DNA of 64,000 nucleotides from Roseomonas genomospecies 6 (GTDB taxonomy: Bacteria; Pseudomonadota; Alphaproteobacteria; Azospirillales; Azospirillaceae): NCBI RefSeq assembly GCF_008365375.1, contig NZ_QOKW01000001.1:62001-126000 (forward strand), read 5' to 3'. Of the stretch, positions 1 to 8,056 are shown in pieces. A model generated the notes under the pieces. It worked only from the letters and a program-made list of their open reading frames with translations. It did not search any database and was not told where the DNA came from. The number at the start of each line of letters is the position of its first letter. The stretch's first letter is position 1. Position numbers and translations under genes: made by a program.

Positions 1-38
1 TGTGTCGAAACCTTCCGTTCAGGACGTGGAGCGCGCTC

Positions 39-446
39 ATGCCTGACCCCGATCCCGCTCCGTTGCATGTTCTGGTGGCCGAGGACGAAGCCTTGGCCGC
101 CATGGCCTTGGAGGATTTTCTGTCCCGCAAGGGATTCCGCGTGACCCTGGCCCAGGATGGGCAGGAGGGGCTGGAGCGCTACAGCGCCGATCCGGCGGAC
201 CTCGTCATCACCGACCTGCGCATGCCGCGGATGGATGGCCGCGCCCTGATCCGCGAGCTTCGGATGCGGGACTCCCGGCTTCCGATCCTGGTGATGACCG
301 GATACCTGTCCATGGAAGGGGGAGAGGACGACATCACGTCCGACCGCTGGCAGCCCCTGGCGGTGCTGCGCAAGCCGGTGAGCCCGCAGGAGATCCTCCA
401 TACGCTCACCGGCCTCGTCCAGGCGTCCAAGCTTCGGCCGGCGTGA
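39..446 (+). CDS. Single-domain response regulator (CheY-like receiver)
   Basis: A 135-residue protein that is only a receiver domain. The acidic pocket is E15-D16, the phospho-acceptor is D59 in the ITDLRMPRMDG stretch, the conserved Thr is T87 (VMTGY) and the Lys is K112 (LRKP). All the switch residues are present, so it should accept a phosphoryl group from a histidine kinase. No output domain follows, so it probably acts by protein contact or as a phosphate sink in a relay. No kinase gene is adjacent within the window. The next gene is convergent and starts its stop codon 13 bp away. The family assignment is firm; the pathway is unknown. Confidence 0.9.
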   Translation: MPDPDPAPLHVLVAEDEALAAMALEDFLSRKGFRVTLAQDGQEGLERYSADPADLVITDLRMPRMDGRALIRELRMRDSRLPILVMTGYLSMEGGEDDITSDRWQPLAVLRKPVSPQEILHTLTGLVQASKLRPA

Positions 447-459
447 CCGCCGCCGCGTT

Positions 460-1239
460 TCAGAACCGGTCCCGCATCTCCGGCAGGGGGACGATCCGCA
501 CGCCCTTGCCCTCCAGCGTCCGGCGCAGCTTGCCGGCCATGGCGACGGCGCTCGGCTCGTCGCCGTGAACGCAGACGGAATGGACGGTGCAGGGGATGCG
601 CTTTCCGGTGACCGACAGGATCACGCCCTCTTCGAGCATGCGCAGCACGTTGGCGGCGGCCAGATCCGGATCGTGGATCATCGCGCCCGGCTGGCCGCGG
701 GGCACGAGGTTGCCGTTGTCGTCGTAGGCGCGGTCGGCGAAGACCTCCTCCGCCGTGGGAAGGCCCAGCGCGCGTCCGGCCCGCGCCATTTCCGAGCCGG
801 CGGTGGCGAGGTAGATCAGGGACGGATCGAGGCCCTTGATCGCCCGCCCGATCGCCATGGCGAGCGCGTTGTCCACCGCCGCCATGTTGTTCAGCGCGCC
901 ATGGGGCTTCACATGGGTCACCCGGCCGCCGCAGCCCGCCGCGATGCCCATCAGCGCGCCGATCTGATAGGCGACCATCGCCTCCACCTCCGCCGCCGAC
1001 AGGCGCAGCGGGCGGCGGCCGAAGCCCTGAAGGTCGGGATAGGAGGGGTGGGCGCCGAGGCTGACGCCCTTCGCCACGGCATTCCTCACGGTGCGCGTCA
1101 TCACCAGCGGGTCGCCGGCGTGGAAGCCGCAGGCGATGTTGGCGGAGGCGACGATGCCCAGCATGGAGTCGTCGTCGCCGATGTCGTAGGCGCCGAAACC
1201 CTCGCCCAGATCGGCGTTCAGGTTCACGGTGATGGTCAT
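460..1239 (-). CDS. pxpA: 5-oxoprolinase subunit A (LamB/YcsF family)
   Basis: A 259-residue LamB/YcsF protein, a usual length for PxpA. Family marks include the N-terminal NLNADLGEGFG, the ANIACGFHAGDP stretch and VKPHGALNN. With PxpB and PxpC it forms the prokaryotic ATP-dependent 5-oxoprolinase, which opens 5-oxo-L-proline to L-glutamate. I chose the ATG at 1239 because it overlaps the pxpC stop as ATGA and has GGGAGGG upstream; an in-frame start at 1254 would add five residues. It is the last gene of the minus-strand LysR-DUF1445-TRAP-pxp operon. Confidence 0.93.
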   Translation of the reverse strand: MTITVNLNADLGEGFGAYDIGDDDSMLGIVASANIACGFHAGDPLVMTRTVRNAVAKGVSLGAHPSYPDLQGFGRRPLRLSAAEVEAMVAYQIGALMGIAAGCGGRVTHVKPHGALNNMAAVDNALAMAIGRAIKGLDPSLIYLATAGSEMARAGRALGLPTAEEVFADRAYDDNGNLVPRGQPGAMIHDPDLAAANVLRMLEEGVILSVTGKRIPCTVHSVCVHGDEPSAVAMAGKLRRTLEGKGVRIVPLPEMRDRF

Positions 1240-2336
1240 GGTGCCCTCCCGCACATGTTCTCTTGGTTCAGCACGTCGCCGTTCCCGTTGACGATGTCGA
1301 CGACCCCGGACACGAGGTTTTCCGAATAGAGCGCCTCCAGATCGACGCCGCCCGCCGGGCGGACCGGGCGGATGGCGCGGACCCAGGCGGCGACGGTCTG
1401 TTCCTGGCGCCGCCGGATGGCCTCCGCCTCCTCCACCGTGACGGCCCGGAAGGTCAGGGTGCCGCCGGGGCTCAGCCGCCCGACGCGGGGCAGGTCGGCG
1501 GAGATCACCGTGGCGATCTTGGCGTAACCGCCCGCTGTCTGATGGTCGTTCAGAAGCAGAATCGGCTGCCCATTGCCCGGCACCTGGATGGAACCGGTGA
1601 CCAGCCCATCCGACGGGATGTCGGCGGAGCCCCGGTGGGTGAGCGTCGGACCCTCCAGCCGCAGCCCCATGCGGTCGGCGTCCTTGCCGACGCGGTAGGT
1701 GGCGGACAGGAAGGTCTCCACCGCCTCCGCCGTGAAGCGGTCCTCCTGCGGGCCGAGCACCACCCGCACCGGCCCGCCGCCATAATCCGGGGGCTCCGGC
1801 AGTTCCACGTCGGCTCCCGTCGGCGCCTCGTCGCGGTGGAGCGGCAGGCGCGTCCCGTCGCCCAGCGGCTTGCCGCCGAGCGGCCCGATGCCGGCGCGCA
1901 CATAGGTGGACAGGCTGCCCAGGAAGGGTTCCAGCGCGAATCCGCCGGACACCGCCAGATAGGCGACCGCCGCCCCGGTGACGGCGCCCAGCTTCAGCAC
2001 GTCGCCGCAGGCCAGCGTGTGGCTGCGGTAGGGTTCGAGCGGAGCCGGAGGCTGTCCCTCGCGCTCCAGGCTCAGCGCCATGGGGCCAGCGATTGCGATG
2101 CGCACGCCGTCCGCCTCCACCTTCAGGGCCGGGCCGAGCAGGGCGATCTCCACACCCGCCGTGCCCTCCGGGTTTCCGACGAGGGCGTTGGCGAGGCGCA
2201 GACCGATGGGGTCGAGCGCGCCGGCCACCGGCATGCCGAGTTCCTGATAGCCGGTGCGGCCCAGATCCTGGATGGTCGCGAACAGCCCCGGCCGGACGAC
2301 GGTCAGACAGGGCGCGGTCAGACAGGGCGCGGTCAT
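1236..2336 (-). CDS. pxpC: 5-oxoprolinase subunit C (biotin-dependent carboxyltransferase/KipA-like family)
   Basis: A 366-residue protein of the AHS2/KipA family. Supporting stretches are DLGRTGYQELGMPVAGALDP near the N-terminus and NDHQTAGGYAKIATVI followed by DLPRVGRL in the second half. It is the partner of PxpB in 5-oxoprolinase. The start overlaps the pxpB stop (ATGA, 2333-2336) and its stop overlaps the pxpA start, so the three subunits are probably translationally coupled. The first residues repeat TAPCL twice because of an exact 15-bp tandem duplication at the 5' end, described separately. An unrelated role in KipI/KipA-like signalling is possible but less likely beside pxpA. Confidence 0.92.
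   Translation of the reverse strand: MTAPCLTAPCLTVVRPGLFATIQDLGRTGYQELGMPVAGALDPIGLRLANALVGNPEGTAGVEIALLGPALKVEADGVRIAIAGPMALSLEREGQPPAPLEPYRSHTLACGDVLKLGAVTGAAVAYLAVSGGFALEPFLGSLSTYVRAGIGPLGGKPLGDGTRLPLHRDEAPTGADVELPEPPDYGGGPVRVVLGPQEDRFTAEAVETFLSATYRVGKDADRMGLRLEGPTLTHRGSADIPSDGLVTGSIQVPGNGQPILLLNDHQTAGGYAKIATVISADLPRVGRLSPGGTLTFRAVTVEEAEAIRRRQEQTVAAWVRAIRPVRPAGGVDLEALYSENLVSGVVDIVNGNGDVLNQENMCGRAP
2301..2330. repeat. 15-bp perfect tandem duplication at the pxpB/pxpC junction
   Basis: Two exact copies of the 15-mer GGTCAGACAGGGCGC lie at 2301-2315 and 2316-2330, followed by the GGTCAT that contains the pxpC start. In pxpC they encode TAPCL twice, right after the initiator Met-Thr or overlapping it. 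Because the unit is 15 bp the reading frame is kept whatever the copy number. It looks like a recent slippage event. Confidence 0.9.
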
Positions 2337-3055
2337 GGCGCGGCCCTCAGCGAGTCGGGGTCGAATCGCCCCGCCGCGGCCTCGGCGGCCAGCGCGTCGA
2401 AGCGGGGGCGGTCCACCGCCTCGAACCGCACCCGGTCGCCCGCTCCCAGCAGGACGGGGGAGGGGCGGGCGCCATCATAGAGCGGCACCGGGCAGCGCCC
2501 GATCAGGTGCCAGCCTCCGGGACTCTCCCACGGATAGACGGTGGTCAGCCGCCCGGCGGTCGCGACGGACCCCGCGGGCACGCGGACGCGCGGCTCGCTC
2601 CGCCGGGGCTTCTCCAACTCCGGCGGCAGGTCGCCCATGTAGGCGAAGCCCGGCATGAAGCCCAGCATGTAGACGAAATACTCCGTCGATCCGTGCAGCG
2701 CGATCAGCCGCTCCGCCGTCAGGCCCAGCGCGGCGGACAGCTCCGCCAAATCCGGCCCGAGATCGGGGTCGTAACAGACGGGCAGGCGCCACAGCGTCCC
2801 CGCCGCCGCCGCTTCCCCGGCATGGGCCAGCTCCGCCTCGACGGCGGCCTGGATCTCCCGGCGGCTGGTCGCCGCCGGGTCGTAGACGACCTGGAGAGAG
2901 CGGAAGGTCGGCACCGTCTCGACCAGCCCCGGCACGGCGGCGGCCTTCAGCCGGGCGTGCAGAGCCATGACGCGGGCGTTGGTCGGGCGGTCGATGCCCT
3001 CCCCGAACTCCACGTTGAAGGCGGTGTCTCCCGCCGTCGTGAAGCGGACGTCCAT
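2333..3055 (-). CDS. pxpB: 5-oxoprolinase subunit B (KipI/AHS1 family)
   Basis: A 240-residue AHS1/KipI-family protein. The core signature GFMPGFAYMGDLP, then PRVRVPAGSV and SPGGWHLIGRCPVPLYD, is close to the family consensus. It forms the PxpB-PxpC sub-complex of 5-oxoprolinase. I placed the start at the ATG 3053-3055 because GGTGAGGAG precedes it and the protein begins cleanly there (MDVRFTTAGDTAFNVEFG); the open frame extends upstream only as an antisense shadow of dctM. Its stop overlaps the pxpC start. The ribosome site overlaps the end of dctM, tying it to the transporter genes. Confidence 0.93.
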   Translation of the reverse strand: MDVRFTTAGDTAFNVEFGEGIDRPTNARVMALHARLKAAAVPGLVETVPTFRSLQVVYDPAATSRREIQAAVEAELAHAGEAAAAGTLWRLPVCYDPDLGPDLAELSAALGLTAERLIALHGSTEYFVYMLGFMPGFAYMGDLPPELEKPRRSEPRVRVPAGSVATAGRLTTVYPWESPGGWHLIGRCPVPLYDGARPSPVLLGAGDRVRFEAVDRPRFDALAAEAAAGRFDPDSLRAAP

Positions 3056-3066
3056 GATGCCGCTCC

Positions 3067-4368
3067 TCACCCGATCATCAGCGAGGGCAGCCACGTCACC
3101 ATGCCCGGAAAGAGCCAAAGCAGGGCGACCATGACGGCCATCAGCAGGAAGAAGGGCAGGCTGGCCTTGGCGACGGCGAAGATGCTCCGGCCCGTCATGG
3201 ATTGCAGGACGAACAGGTTGAAGCCGACCGGCGGCGTGATCTGCGCCATCTCCACCACGATGATGATGTAGATGCCGAACCACAGCAGGTCGATGCCGGC
3301 GTTCTGCACCATCGGCAGGATGACGGAGGTCGTCAGCACCACCATGGAGATGCCGTCCAGGAAGCAGCCCATCACGATGAAGAACAGCGTCAGCACGACC
3401 AGCAACGCCGCGGTGGACAACTGCATGGAGGTGATCCACTCCGCCAGCAGGCGGGGAATGCCGGTGTAGCCCATGGCGACGGTCAGAAAAGCGGCGCCGG
3501 CCAGGATGAAGCCGATCATGCAGGAGGTGTGGGCCGCCCCCAGGACGCTGTCGCGGAAGGTCGCCCAGCTCATCGTTCCGGTCACCAGAGCCAGGATGAG
3601 CGAGCCCAGGACGCCGATTCCCGCGGCCTCCGTCGGCGTGGCGATGCCCGCGTAAATGGAGCCGAGGACCGCCAGGATCAGCAGCATCACGGGGATCAGC
3701 GCTCCGGTGTCGCGGATCTTCTCCATAAGGCTCTGGCGTGCCTCGCGCGGCGGCACGCGGTTGGGATTCAGAAGCGACCAGCCGCCCACATAGGCCATGA
3801 ACAGCCCGGTCAGGACGATGCCCGGAATGACGCCCGCGATGAACAGCCGGGCGATCGACACGTCCGCCGCAACGCCGTAGACGATCATGATGATCGACGG
3901 CGGGATCAGCAGGCCCAGCGTGCCCGCACCGGCCAGCGTGCCGACGATCATCATCGGGTCGTAGCCGCGCCTCGTCAGCTCCGGGATGGTCATGCGCCCG
4001 ATGGTGGCGGCGGTCGCGGCGGAGGAGCCGGAGACGGCGGCGAAGATCGTGCAGCCGACGATGTTGACGTGCATCAGCCGCCCCGGCAGCCAGCCCGTCC
4101 ATGGGGCCAGCCCCTTGAACATGTCCGACGAGATGCGCGTCCGGAACAGGATCTCTCCCATCCAGATGAACAGAGGCAGGGCGGTCAGGGTCCAGCTCGT
4201 GCTGGCGCCCCAGATGTTGGTCGCCATCACCATGCCGATGGGGCGCGTGGTGAACAGGGCCATGGCCACGAAGCCGACGCCGGCCAGCGCCAGCGCCACC
4301 CAGATGCCGGTCCCCAGCATCAGGAGCATCGTCACCACGACGACGATTGATGCGGTCGTCTGGTCCAT
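3067..4368 (-). CDS. dctM: TRAP transporter large permease (DctM family)
   Basis: A 433-residue, very hydrophobic protein with about a dozen membrane segments, matching the DctM large subunit in length. Family stretches include TRISSDMFKGLAPW, GSSAATAATIG and IPPSIIMIVYG, which form the pore region in this family. It imports a carboxylate-like substrate delivered by the DctP protein, driven by a sodium or proton gradient, with DctQ as the small membrane partner. It lies 4 bp after dctQ and is followed at once by pxpB, so the cargo is probably a substrate of, or precursor for, 5-oxoprolinase. The gene symbol denotes the family, not a C4-dicarboxylate specificity. Confidence 0.95.
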   Translation of the reverse strand: MDQTTASIVVVVTMLLMLGTGIWVALALAGVGFVAMALFTTRPIGMVMATNIWGASTSWTLTALPLFIWMGEILFRTRISSDMFKGLAPWTGWLPGRLMHVNIVGCTIFAAVSGSSAATAATIGRMTIPELTRRGYDPMMIVGTLAGAGTLGLLIPPSIIMIVYGVAADVSIARLFIAGVIPGIVLTGLFMAYVGGWSLLNPNRVPPREARQSLMEKIRDTGALIPVMLLILAVLGSIYAGIATPTEAAGIGVLGSLILALVTGTMSWATFRDSVLGAAHTSCMIGFILAGAAFLTVAMGYTGIPRLLAEWITSMQLSTAALLVVLTLFFIVMGCFLDGISMVVLTTSVILPMVQNAGIDLLWFGIYIIIVVEMAQITPPVGFNLFVLQSMTGRSIFAVAKASLPFFLLMAVMVALLWLFPGMVTWLPSLMIG

Positions 4369-4372
4369 CGGG

Positions 4373-4882
4373 TCAGCCCTCGCTCTGCATTTCGGCGTTC
4401 TGGTAGGAGGCTTGGCGGCCCTGGATCACCGCCAGCAGGTCGTCAAGCAGGGCCACCACCAGGATGATCAGCCCGACCGCCATGGCAGCCTGGGGAATCC
4501 ACAGGGGGATCGGCAGCACGCCCTGTCCCAGATCGCCGAAATCGTAGGAGTCGTAGGTCATGCGCAGCCAGAACCACGCGAAATAGCCGCTGAGCGCGGT
4601 GGCGAAGGCGAGGCAGAGCGTCTCCAGCGCGCGGCGGGGGGCGCCGTGCAGCCGGTCCACCAGGACGCCGACGCGGATGTGCGCGCCCCGGCGCAGCGCC
4701 GGACCCAGCATGAGGAAGAACGAGGCGGCCATGCAGTAGCCGGCCAGCTCGTCGGCCCCCGGCACCATGCGTCCGGCCAGCCGGGCGAACACCTGGGACA
4801 CGATCAGCACGGCGATCAGCACCAGGAACACCGCGCCCAGAATCTCGGCGGCACGGTAAAGGAAGGACAATGCGGTGCGCAT
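4373..4882 (-). CDS. dctQ: TRAP transporter small permease (DctQ family)
   Basis: A 169-residue protein with four predicted membrane helices, the usual DctQ plan: helices near residues 15-35, 50-70, 90-110 and 130-150. The second helix region reads ADELAGYCMAASFFLMLGPAL and is typical of the family. It pairs with DctM to build the membrane part of the TRAP importer. It is separated from upstream dctP by 151 bp that contain a palindromic repeat element, the only sizeable gap inside this otherwise compact operon. Confidence 0.92.
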   Translation of the reverse strand: MRTALSFLYRAAEILGAVFLVLIAVLIVSQVFARLAGRMVPGADELAGYCMAASFFLMLGPALRRGAHIRVGVLVDRLHGAPRRALETLCLAFATALSGYFAWFWLRMTYDSYDFGDLGQGVLPIPLWIPQAAMAVGLIILVVALLDDLLAVIQGRQASYQNAEMQSEG

Positions 4883-4934
4883 GGCGCGACCATCTCCGGG
4901 TAGGGCGGGGTGTTGTTCTTGTTGGGAGGGCGTG

Positions 4935-5025
4935 TTGCCCCCTCCCTAACCCTCCCCCGCCTTCGGCGAGGGAGGGGACTAAACTCCCTCCACCGCGGAG
5001 CGGGGGAGGGCCGGGGAGGGGGCAA
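4935..5025. repeat. 91-bp palindromic repeat element with 12-bp terminal inverted repeats
   Basis: The ends TTGCCCCCTCCC (4935-4946) and GGGAGGGGGCAA (5014-5025) are exact inverted copies. Inside, further arms of CCTCCCCCGCC and GGCGAGGGAGG type can fold as nested hairpins. It sits between dctP and dctQ, 9 bp after the dctP stop. It resembles the REP-like, CT/GA-rich intergenic palindromes of alphaproteobacteria. It could stabilise the dctP mRNA end or act as a partial terminator, which is a common reason for high dctP expression over the permease genes; that role is inferred. Confidence 0.75.
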
Positions 5026-5033
5026 GTCGCCGC

Positions 5034-6020
5034 TTACTTCCGGAACGCCGAGATGATCGCCTCGCCGTCGGCGCCGGCGGCCTTCGTCCATTCCTCGGTC
5101 ATGGTCTTGCCGATGCCGGCGAGGCCGTCCCTGATCGCCGGGGACGGGGTCAGCACCTTCATGCCGTTGTCGGCCAGCGTCTTGTTCAGCTCCGCCGTCT
5201 TCTTCTCCCACTCGGCCCAGCCCTTGGCCTCGGCCTTGGCGGCGGCCTGCTCGACAGCCTTCTTCGTAGCGTCGTCCAGGCCCTTCCAGACCTCGGCGCT
5301 GACGAACACCATGTTGCGCGGCAGCCAGGCCTGCACGTCGTAATAGACGTTCACGAAGTCCCACGCCTTGCTGTCGACGCCGGTGGCGGCGGAGGTCATC
5401 ATGGCGGTGACGATGCCGGTGCCGAAGGCCTGGGAGACTTCCGCGGCCTCGATCTTGGTGGGCACGGCGCCGGCCAGTTCGGCGATGCGGGTGGTGGCCG
5501 GGTTGTAGGCGCGGAACTTCTGCCCCTTCAGGTCGGCGACGGAGGCGATCTCCTGCTTCACGTAGAGGCCCTGCGGCGGCCACGGAATCGAGTAGAGGAG
5601 CTTCAGGCGCTGACGCTCCAGCTTCTTTTCCAGATAGGGCTTGGACACCTCGTAGAGCTTCTTCGAGGCGGCGAAGTCGGTCGCCAGGAAGGGCACCGAA
5701 TCGAGGCCGTAGAGCGGGTCCTCGTTCGCCCAGGAGCTGATGAGCACCTCGCCGAGCTGGGCCTGACCGGACTGGACGGCGCGCTTGATCTCCGGATGCT
5801 TGACCAGAGAGCCGTTGGAATGGACGGTGATCTGGATCTTGCCGTTGGTGGCCGCCTTCACGTCCTCGGCGAACTGGCGCACCGTGATGGTGTGCAGGTT
5901 CGTGTCGGGGTAGGGGGTCGGCATGTCCCAGGTCTCGGCGAAGGCCGCGACCGGGGTGGCGCAGAGGCCGAGCCCGAAGGCGGCGGCGGCGAGGCGGGTA
6001 CGCAGGGTGATCGCGGTCAT
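5034..6020 (-). CDS. dctP: TRAP transporter substrate-binding protein (DctP family)
   Basis: A 328-residue periplasmic protein. An N-terminal signal peptide (TLRTRLAAAAFGLGLCATPVAAFA) is followed by ETWDMPTPYPDTNLHT. The body has the DctP features GKIQITVHSNGSL, QLGEVLISSW, and the long helix region around KKLERQRLKLL. It captures the substrate in the periplasm and hands it to DctQM. The ATG at 6018-6020 has AGGGAG nine bases upstream and starts only 2 bp after the DUF1445 gene stop. Ligand identity cannot be read from sequence; the neighbours suggest 5-oxoproline or a related compound. Confidence 0.93.
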   Translation of the reverse strand: MTAITLRTRLAAAAFGLGLCATPVAAFAETWDMPTPYPDTNLHTITVRQFAEDVKAATNGKIQITVHSNGSLVKHPEIKRAVQSGQAQLGEVLISSWANEDPLYGLDSVPFLATDFAASKKLYEVSKPYLEKKLERQRLKLLYSIPWPPQGLYVKQEIASVADLKGQKFRAYNPATTRIAELAGAVPTKIEAAEVSQAFGTGIVTAMMTSAATGVDSKAWDFVNVYYDVQAWLPRNMVFVSAEVWKGLDDATKKAVEQAAAKAEAKGWAEWEKKTAELNKTLADNGMKVLTPSPAIRDGLAGIGKTMTEEWTKAAGADGEAIISAFRK

Positions 6021-6022
6021 GT

Positions 6023-6910
6023 TTATGAAGCTCCCTGTTCTTGACCTAAGAGATGTGCGACCGATGCGGAAACACCCTCCAGCTCGGCGTTCAGCCGGTC
6101 GGTGACCAGCATATGGCCGGGGCTGTGGGCGATGGCGAAAGGCAGGCGGGCGGCGGCGAGCGCCACCTGCGGGGTGACGCCGCAGGCCCAGAAGACGGGC
6201 AGCTCGCCGGGGGCGAGGGGAACGGCGTCGCCGAAATCGGGCGTCGAGAGATCGCGGATGCCCAGCGCCGCCGGGTTGCCGATGTGGACCGGCGCGCCGT
6301 GGACGGCGGCGTAGCGCCCGGTCACCGCGGCGGCGCGCTCCGCCTGGGCGGGCGTCATCGGGCGCATCGACACCACCATGCGCCCGGCGAAGGGCGGGGC
6401 GGGCACGCAGTTCCGGTCGGTCACGTACATCGGCACGTTGCAGCCGCGCTCGATGTGGCGGACCGGCAGGCCGGCGGCGAGCAGCGCCTCCTCGAAGGAA
6501 AAGGAGCAGCCGATGGCGAAGGCCACCAGATCGTCCCGCCAGAGGGACAACAGGTCCCCCGGCTCCTCCGCCAGAAGGCCGTGGCGGTAGACGCGGTAGC
6601 GCGGGAAGTCGGTGCGCAGGTCCAGATCCGCGCCAAGCTCCGGAAACCGGTGATCGCCCGGCTTCGACACGGCGAGCAGCGGACAGGGGACGGGATTGGA
6701 CCGGCAGAAGCGCTCGAAGGCCGGGGCCACGTCGGCGGGGACGATGGCGAGATTCGCCTGCACATGGCCCGGCGCCAGCCCGGCGGTCGGGCCGCGATGC
6801 TCGCCCCGGCGGATCGCCAGACGGGCCAGCAGGGCCGCGGACGGAGCAGCGGGCGGCAGGATAGCGCTTCGGGTCACGGACTGCATCGTGCGCAAAACCT
6901 TTGTGACCAT
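6023..6910 (-). CDS. DUF1445 family protein (putative hydro-lyase / D-glutamate cyclase family)
   Basis: A 295-residue protein of the DUF1445 family. Characteristic parts are [14 protein letters not shown] near residue 45, [28 protein letters not shown], and the C-terminal [12 protein letters not shown] and [12 protein letters not shown]. Members are annotated as putative hydro-lyases, and the family includes D-glutamate cyclase, which makes 5-oxo-D-proline from D-glutamate. That chemistry fits the downstream 5-oxoprolinase subunits, though PxpABC is known for the L form. I prefer the ATG at 6910, preceded by TAGAGG, over an ATG at 6886. It lies 20 bp after the LysR gene in the same direction. 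Confidence 0.88.
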   Translation of the reverse strand: MVTKVLRTMQSVTRSAILPPAAPSAALLARLAIRRGEHRGPTAGLAPGHVQANLAIVPADVAPAFERFCRSNPVPCPLLAVSKPGDHRFPELGADLDLRTDFPRYRVYRHGLLAEEPGDLLSLWRDDLVAFAIGCSFSFEEALLAAGLPVRHIERGCNVPMYVTDRNCVPAPPFAGRMVVSMRPMTPAQAERAAAVTGRYAAVHGAPVHIGNPAALGIRDLSTPDFGDAVPLAPGELPVFWACGVTPQVALAAARLPFAIAHSPGHMLVTDRLNAELEGVSASVAHLLGQEQGAS

Positions 6911-6930
6911 ATTGTTTCGCCTCTAAGGGT

Positions 6931-7893
6931 TCACGCTTCCGTCCTATCCGTCAAATTTTCATTTTGGATCGTTTGCGATAAACGGACTTTATCGGATGCT
7001 CCATCATGCCGTTGCGCCCGCACGATCTCCAGCGCCATGTCGGCGACGATGGGCACCAAAGGGTTGTCGCTGCCGATGGGGTGACAGATGGTGAAGTCCA
7101 GATCCGGCAGGGGATCGTCCGCCGGGATCAGGCGAAGCAACCCTTCGGCCAGCTCGCGCTCGATCACCGCGGGCGGGATGGCGCTGATGCCGATGCCGTC
7201 CAGGGTCATCCGCACGATGCTGGCGAGCGAGCTGTTCCCGTAGAAGCGCAGTGGCGGCAGGCCGGGACGCTTGAACATCTGCTGGATGGCGACGGACGGC
7301 TTGGTCTGGCGGGAGAAGGTGATGACCGGGTAGCGCGCGAGGTCCGCCAGCCCCAGCCGCCCGGCGGGCAGGTCCAGCGACGGGCTGGCCACCCAGGCCA
7401 TGGGGTAGCTGCTCAGCGCCTCGTTGCGCATGTCCGGCTCGGCCACCGGCCCCAGCATGAAGGCGATGTCGATCTCGTGCGCCAGGAGGCCATTGCGCAG
7501 ATGGATGGAGGTGTCGACCTCGATCTCCAGGCTGACCAGGGGGAAGCGGTTGTGAAGCCGCTCGATCAGGCGGCTCAGCCATGTGTGTACGATGGTTTCG
7601 GCGACACCCAGACGGATCAGCCCGCGCAGCGTCGTCGATTCGGCCACCGCGTGCACCAGCTCGGCCTGAAGAGTCAGCATCCGCTCCGCATGGTCCAGAA
7701 GCTCCATGCCTTTCAGCGTCAGGGTGACCCGCCGTGTTCCCCGGTTGAAGAGCTGGACGCCCAGCTCCTTTTCCAATTGGGCGATCCGGGCGGAGATGGC
7801 CGGTTGCGTGGTGTTCAGCCGCCCAGCGGCGGCGCGGAATCCGCCCAATCGGGCGATCCAAACGAACGCTTCCAAATTCTTCAGGTCCAGCAT
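6931..7893 (-). CDS. LysR-family transcriptional regulator
   Basis: A 320-residue LysR regulator. The winged helix-turn-helix is at residues 1-60 (LKNLEAFVWIARLGGFRAAA, then TTQPAISARIAQLEKELG), and a substrate-binding effector domain follows from about residue 90. The start at 7893 begins the canonical LysR N-terminus; an upstream in-frame start at 7941 would add 16 untypical residues. It is unusual in being the first gene of the cluster it probably controls, in the same direction, instead of divergent. The likely effector is the imported substrate or 5-oxoproline. A direct repeat 30-45 bp upstream may be its binding site. Confidence 0.92.
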   Translation of the reverse strand: MLDLKNLEAFVWIARLGGFRAAAGRLNTTQPAISARIAQLEKELGVQLFNRGTRRVTLTLKGMELLDHAERMLTLQAELVHAVAESTTLRGLIRLGVAETIVHTWLSRLIERLHNRFPLVSLEIEVDTSIHLRNGLLAHEIDIAFMLGPVAEPDMRNEALSSYPMAWVASPSLDLPAGRLGLADLARYPVITFSRQTKPSVAIQQMFKRPGLPPLRFYGNSSLASIVRMTLDGIGISAIPPAVIERELAEGLLRLIPADDPLPDLDFTICHPIGSDNPLVPIVADMALEIVRAQRHDGASDKVRLSQTIQNENLTDRTEA

Positions 7894-7922
7894 CGCCGAA
7901 TCGCCCCGCCGCCTATACCCGT

Positions 7923-7938
7923 TGTTACAGTCTGTTAC
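7923..7938. promoter_or_regulatory. Direct repeat TGTTAC spaced by one helical turn upstream of the LysR gene
   Basis: TGTTAC occurs at 7923-7928 and again at 7933-7938, ten bases apart, so both copies face the same side of the helix. It lies 30-45 bp upstream of the LysR start and about 25-60 bp before the candidate promoter of the rightward efflux genes. It may be an operator or a remnant; binding is only inferred. Confidence 0.3.
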
Positions 7939-7959
7939 CAAATGGCTGTAGGATGGACA

Positions 7960-7988
7960 TTAACCTGCAAACCGCCTCCTGCGATAAT
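7960..7988 (+). promoter_or_regulatory. Candidate sigma-70-type promoter for the rightward RND operon
   Basis: TTAACC (7960-7965) and GATAAT (7983-7988) are separated by 17 bp. They match the housekeeping consensus at four and five of six positions. Transcription would begin near 7995 and leave a leader of about 60 nt before the chosen GTG start at 8057. This supports the downstream start over the in-frame TTG at 7997. Confidence 0.45.
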
Positions 7989-8056
7989 GCGCCACATTGC
8001 CTTATGACAGGATGGTTCGCCCCGGCCAGACCGGGCCGCCCTACCGGGAGTTCGTC

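Noticed and set aside
4816..5583. Open frame over the dctP/dctQ gap rich in Arg.
   Set aside because: It crosses the palindromic element and is out of frame with dctP, which has a clean signal peptide and family motifs.
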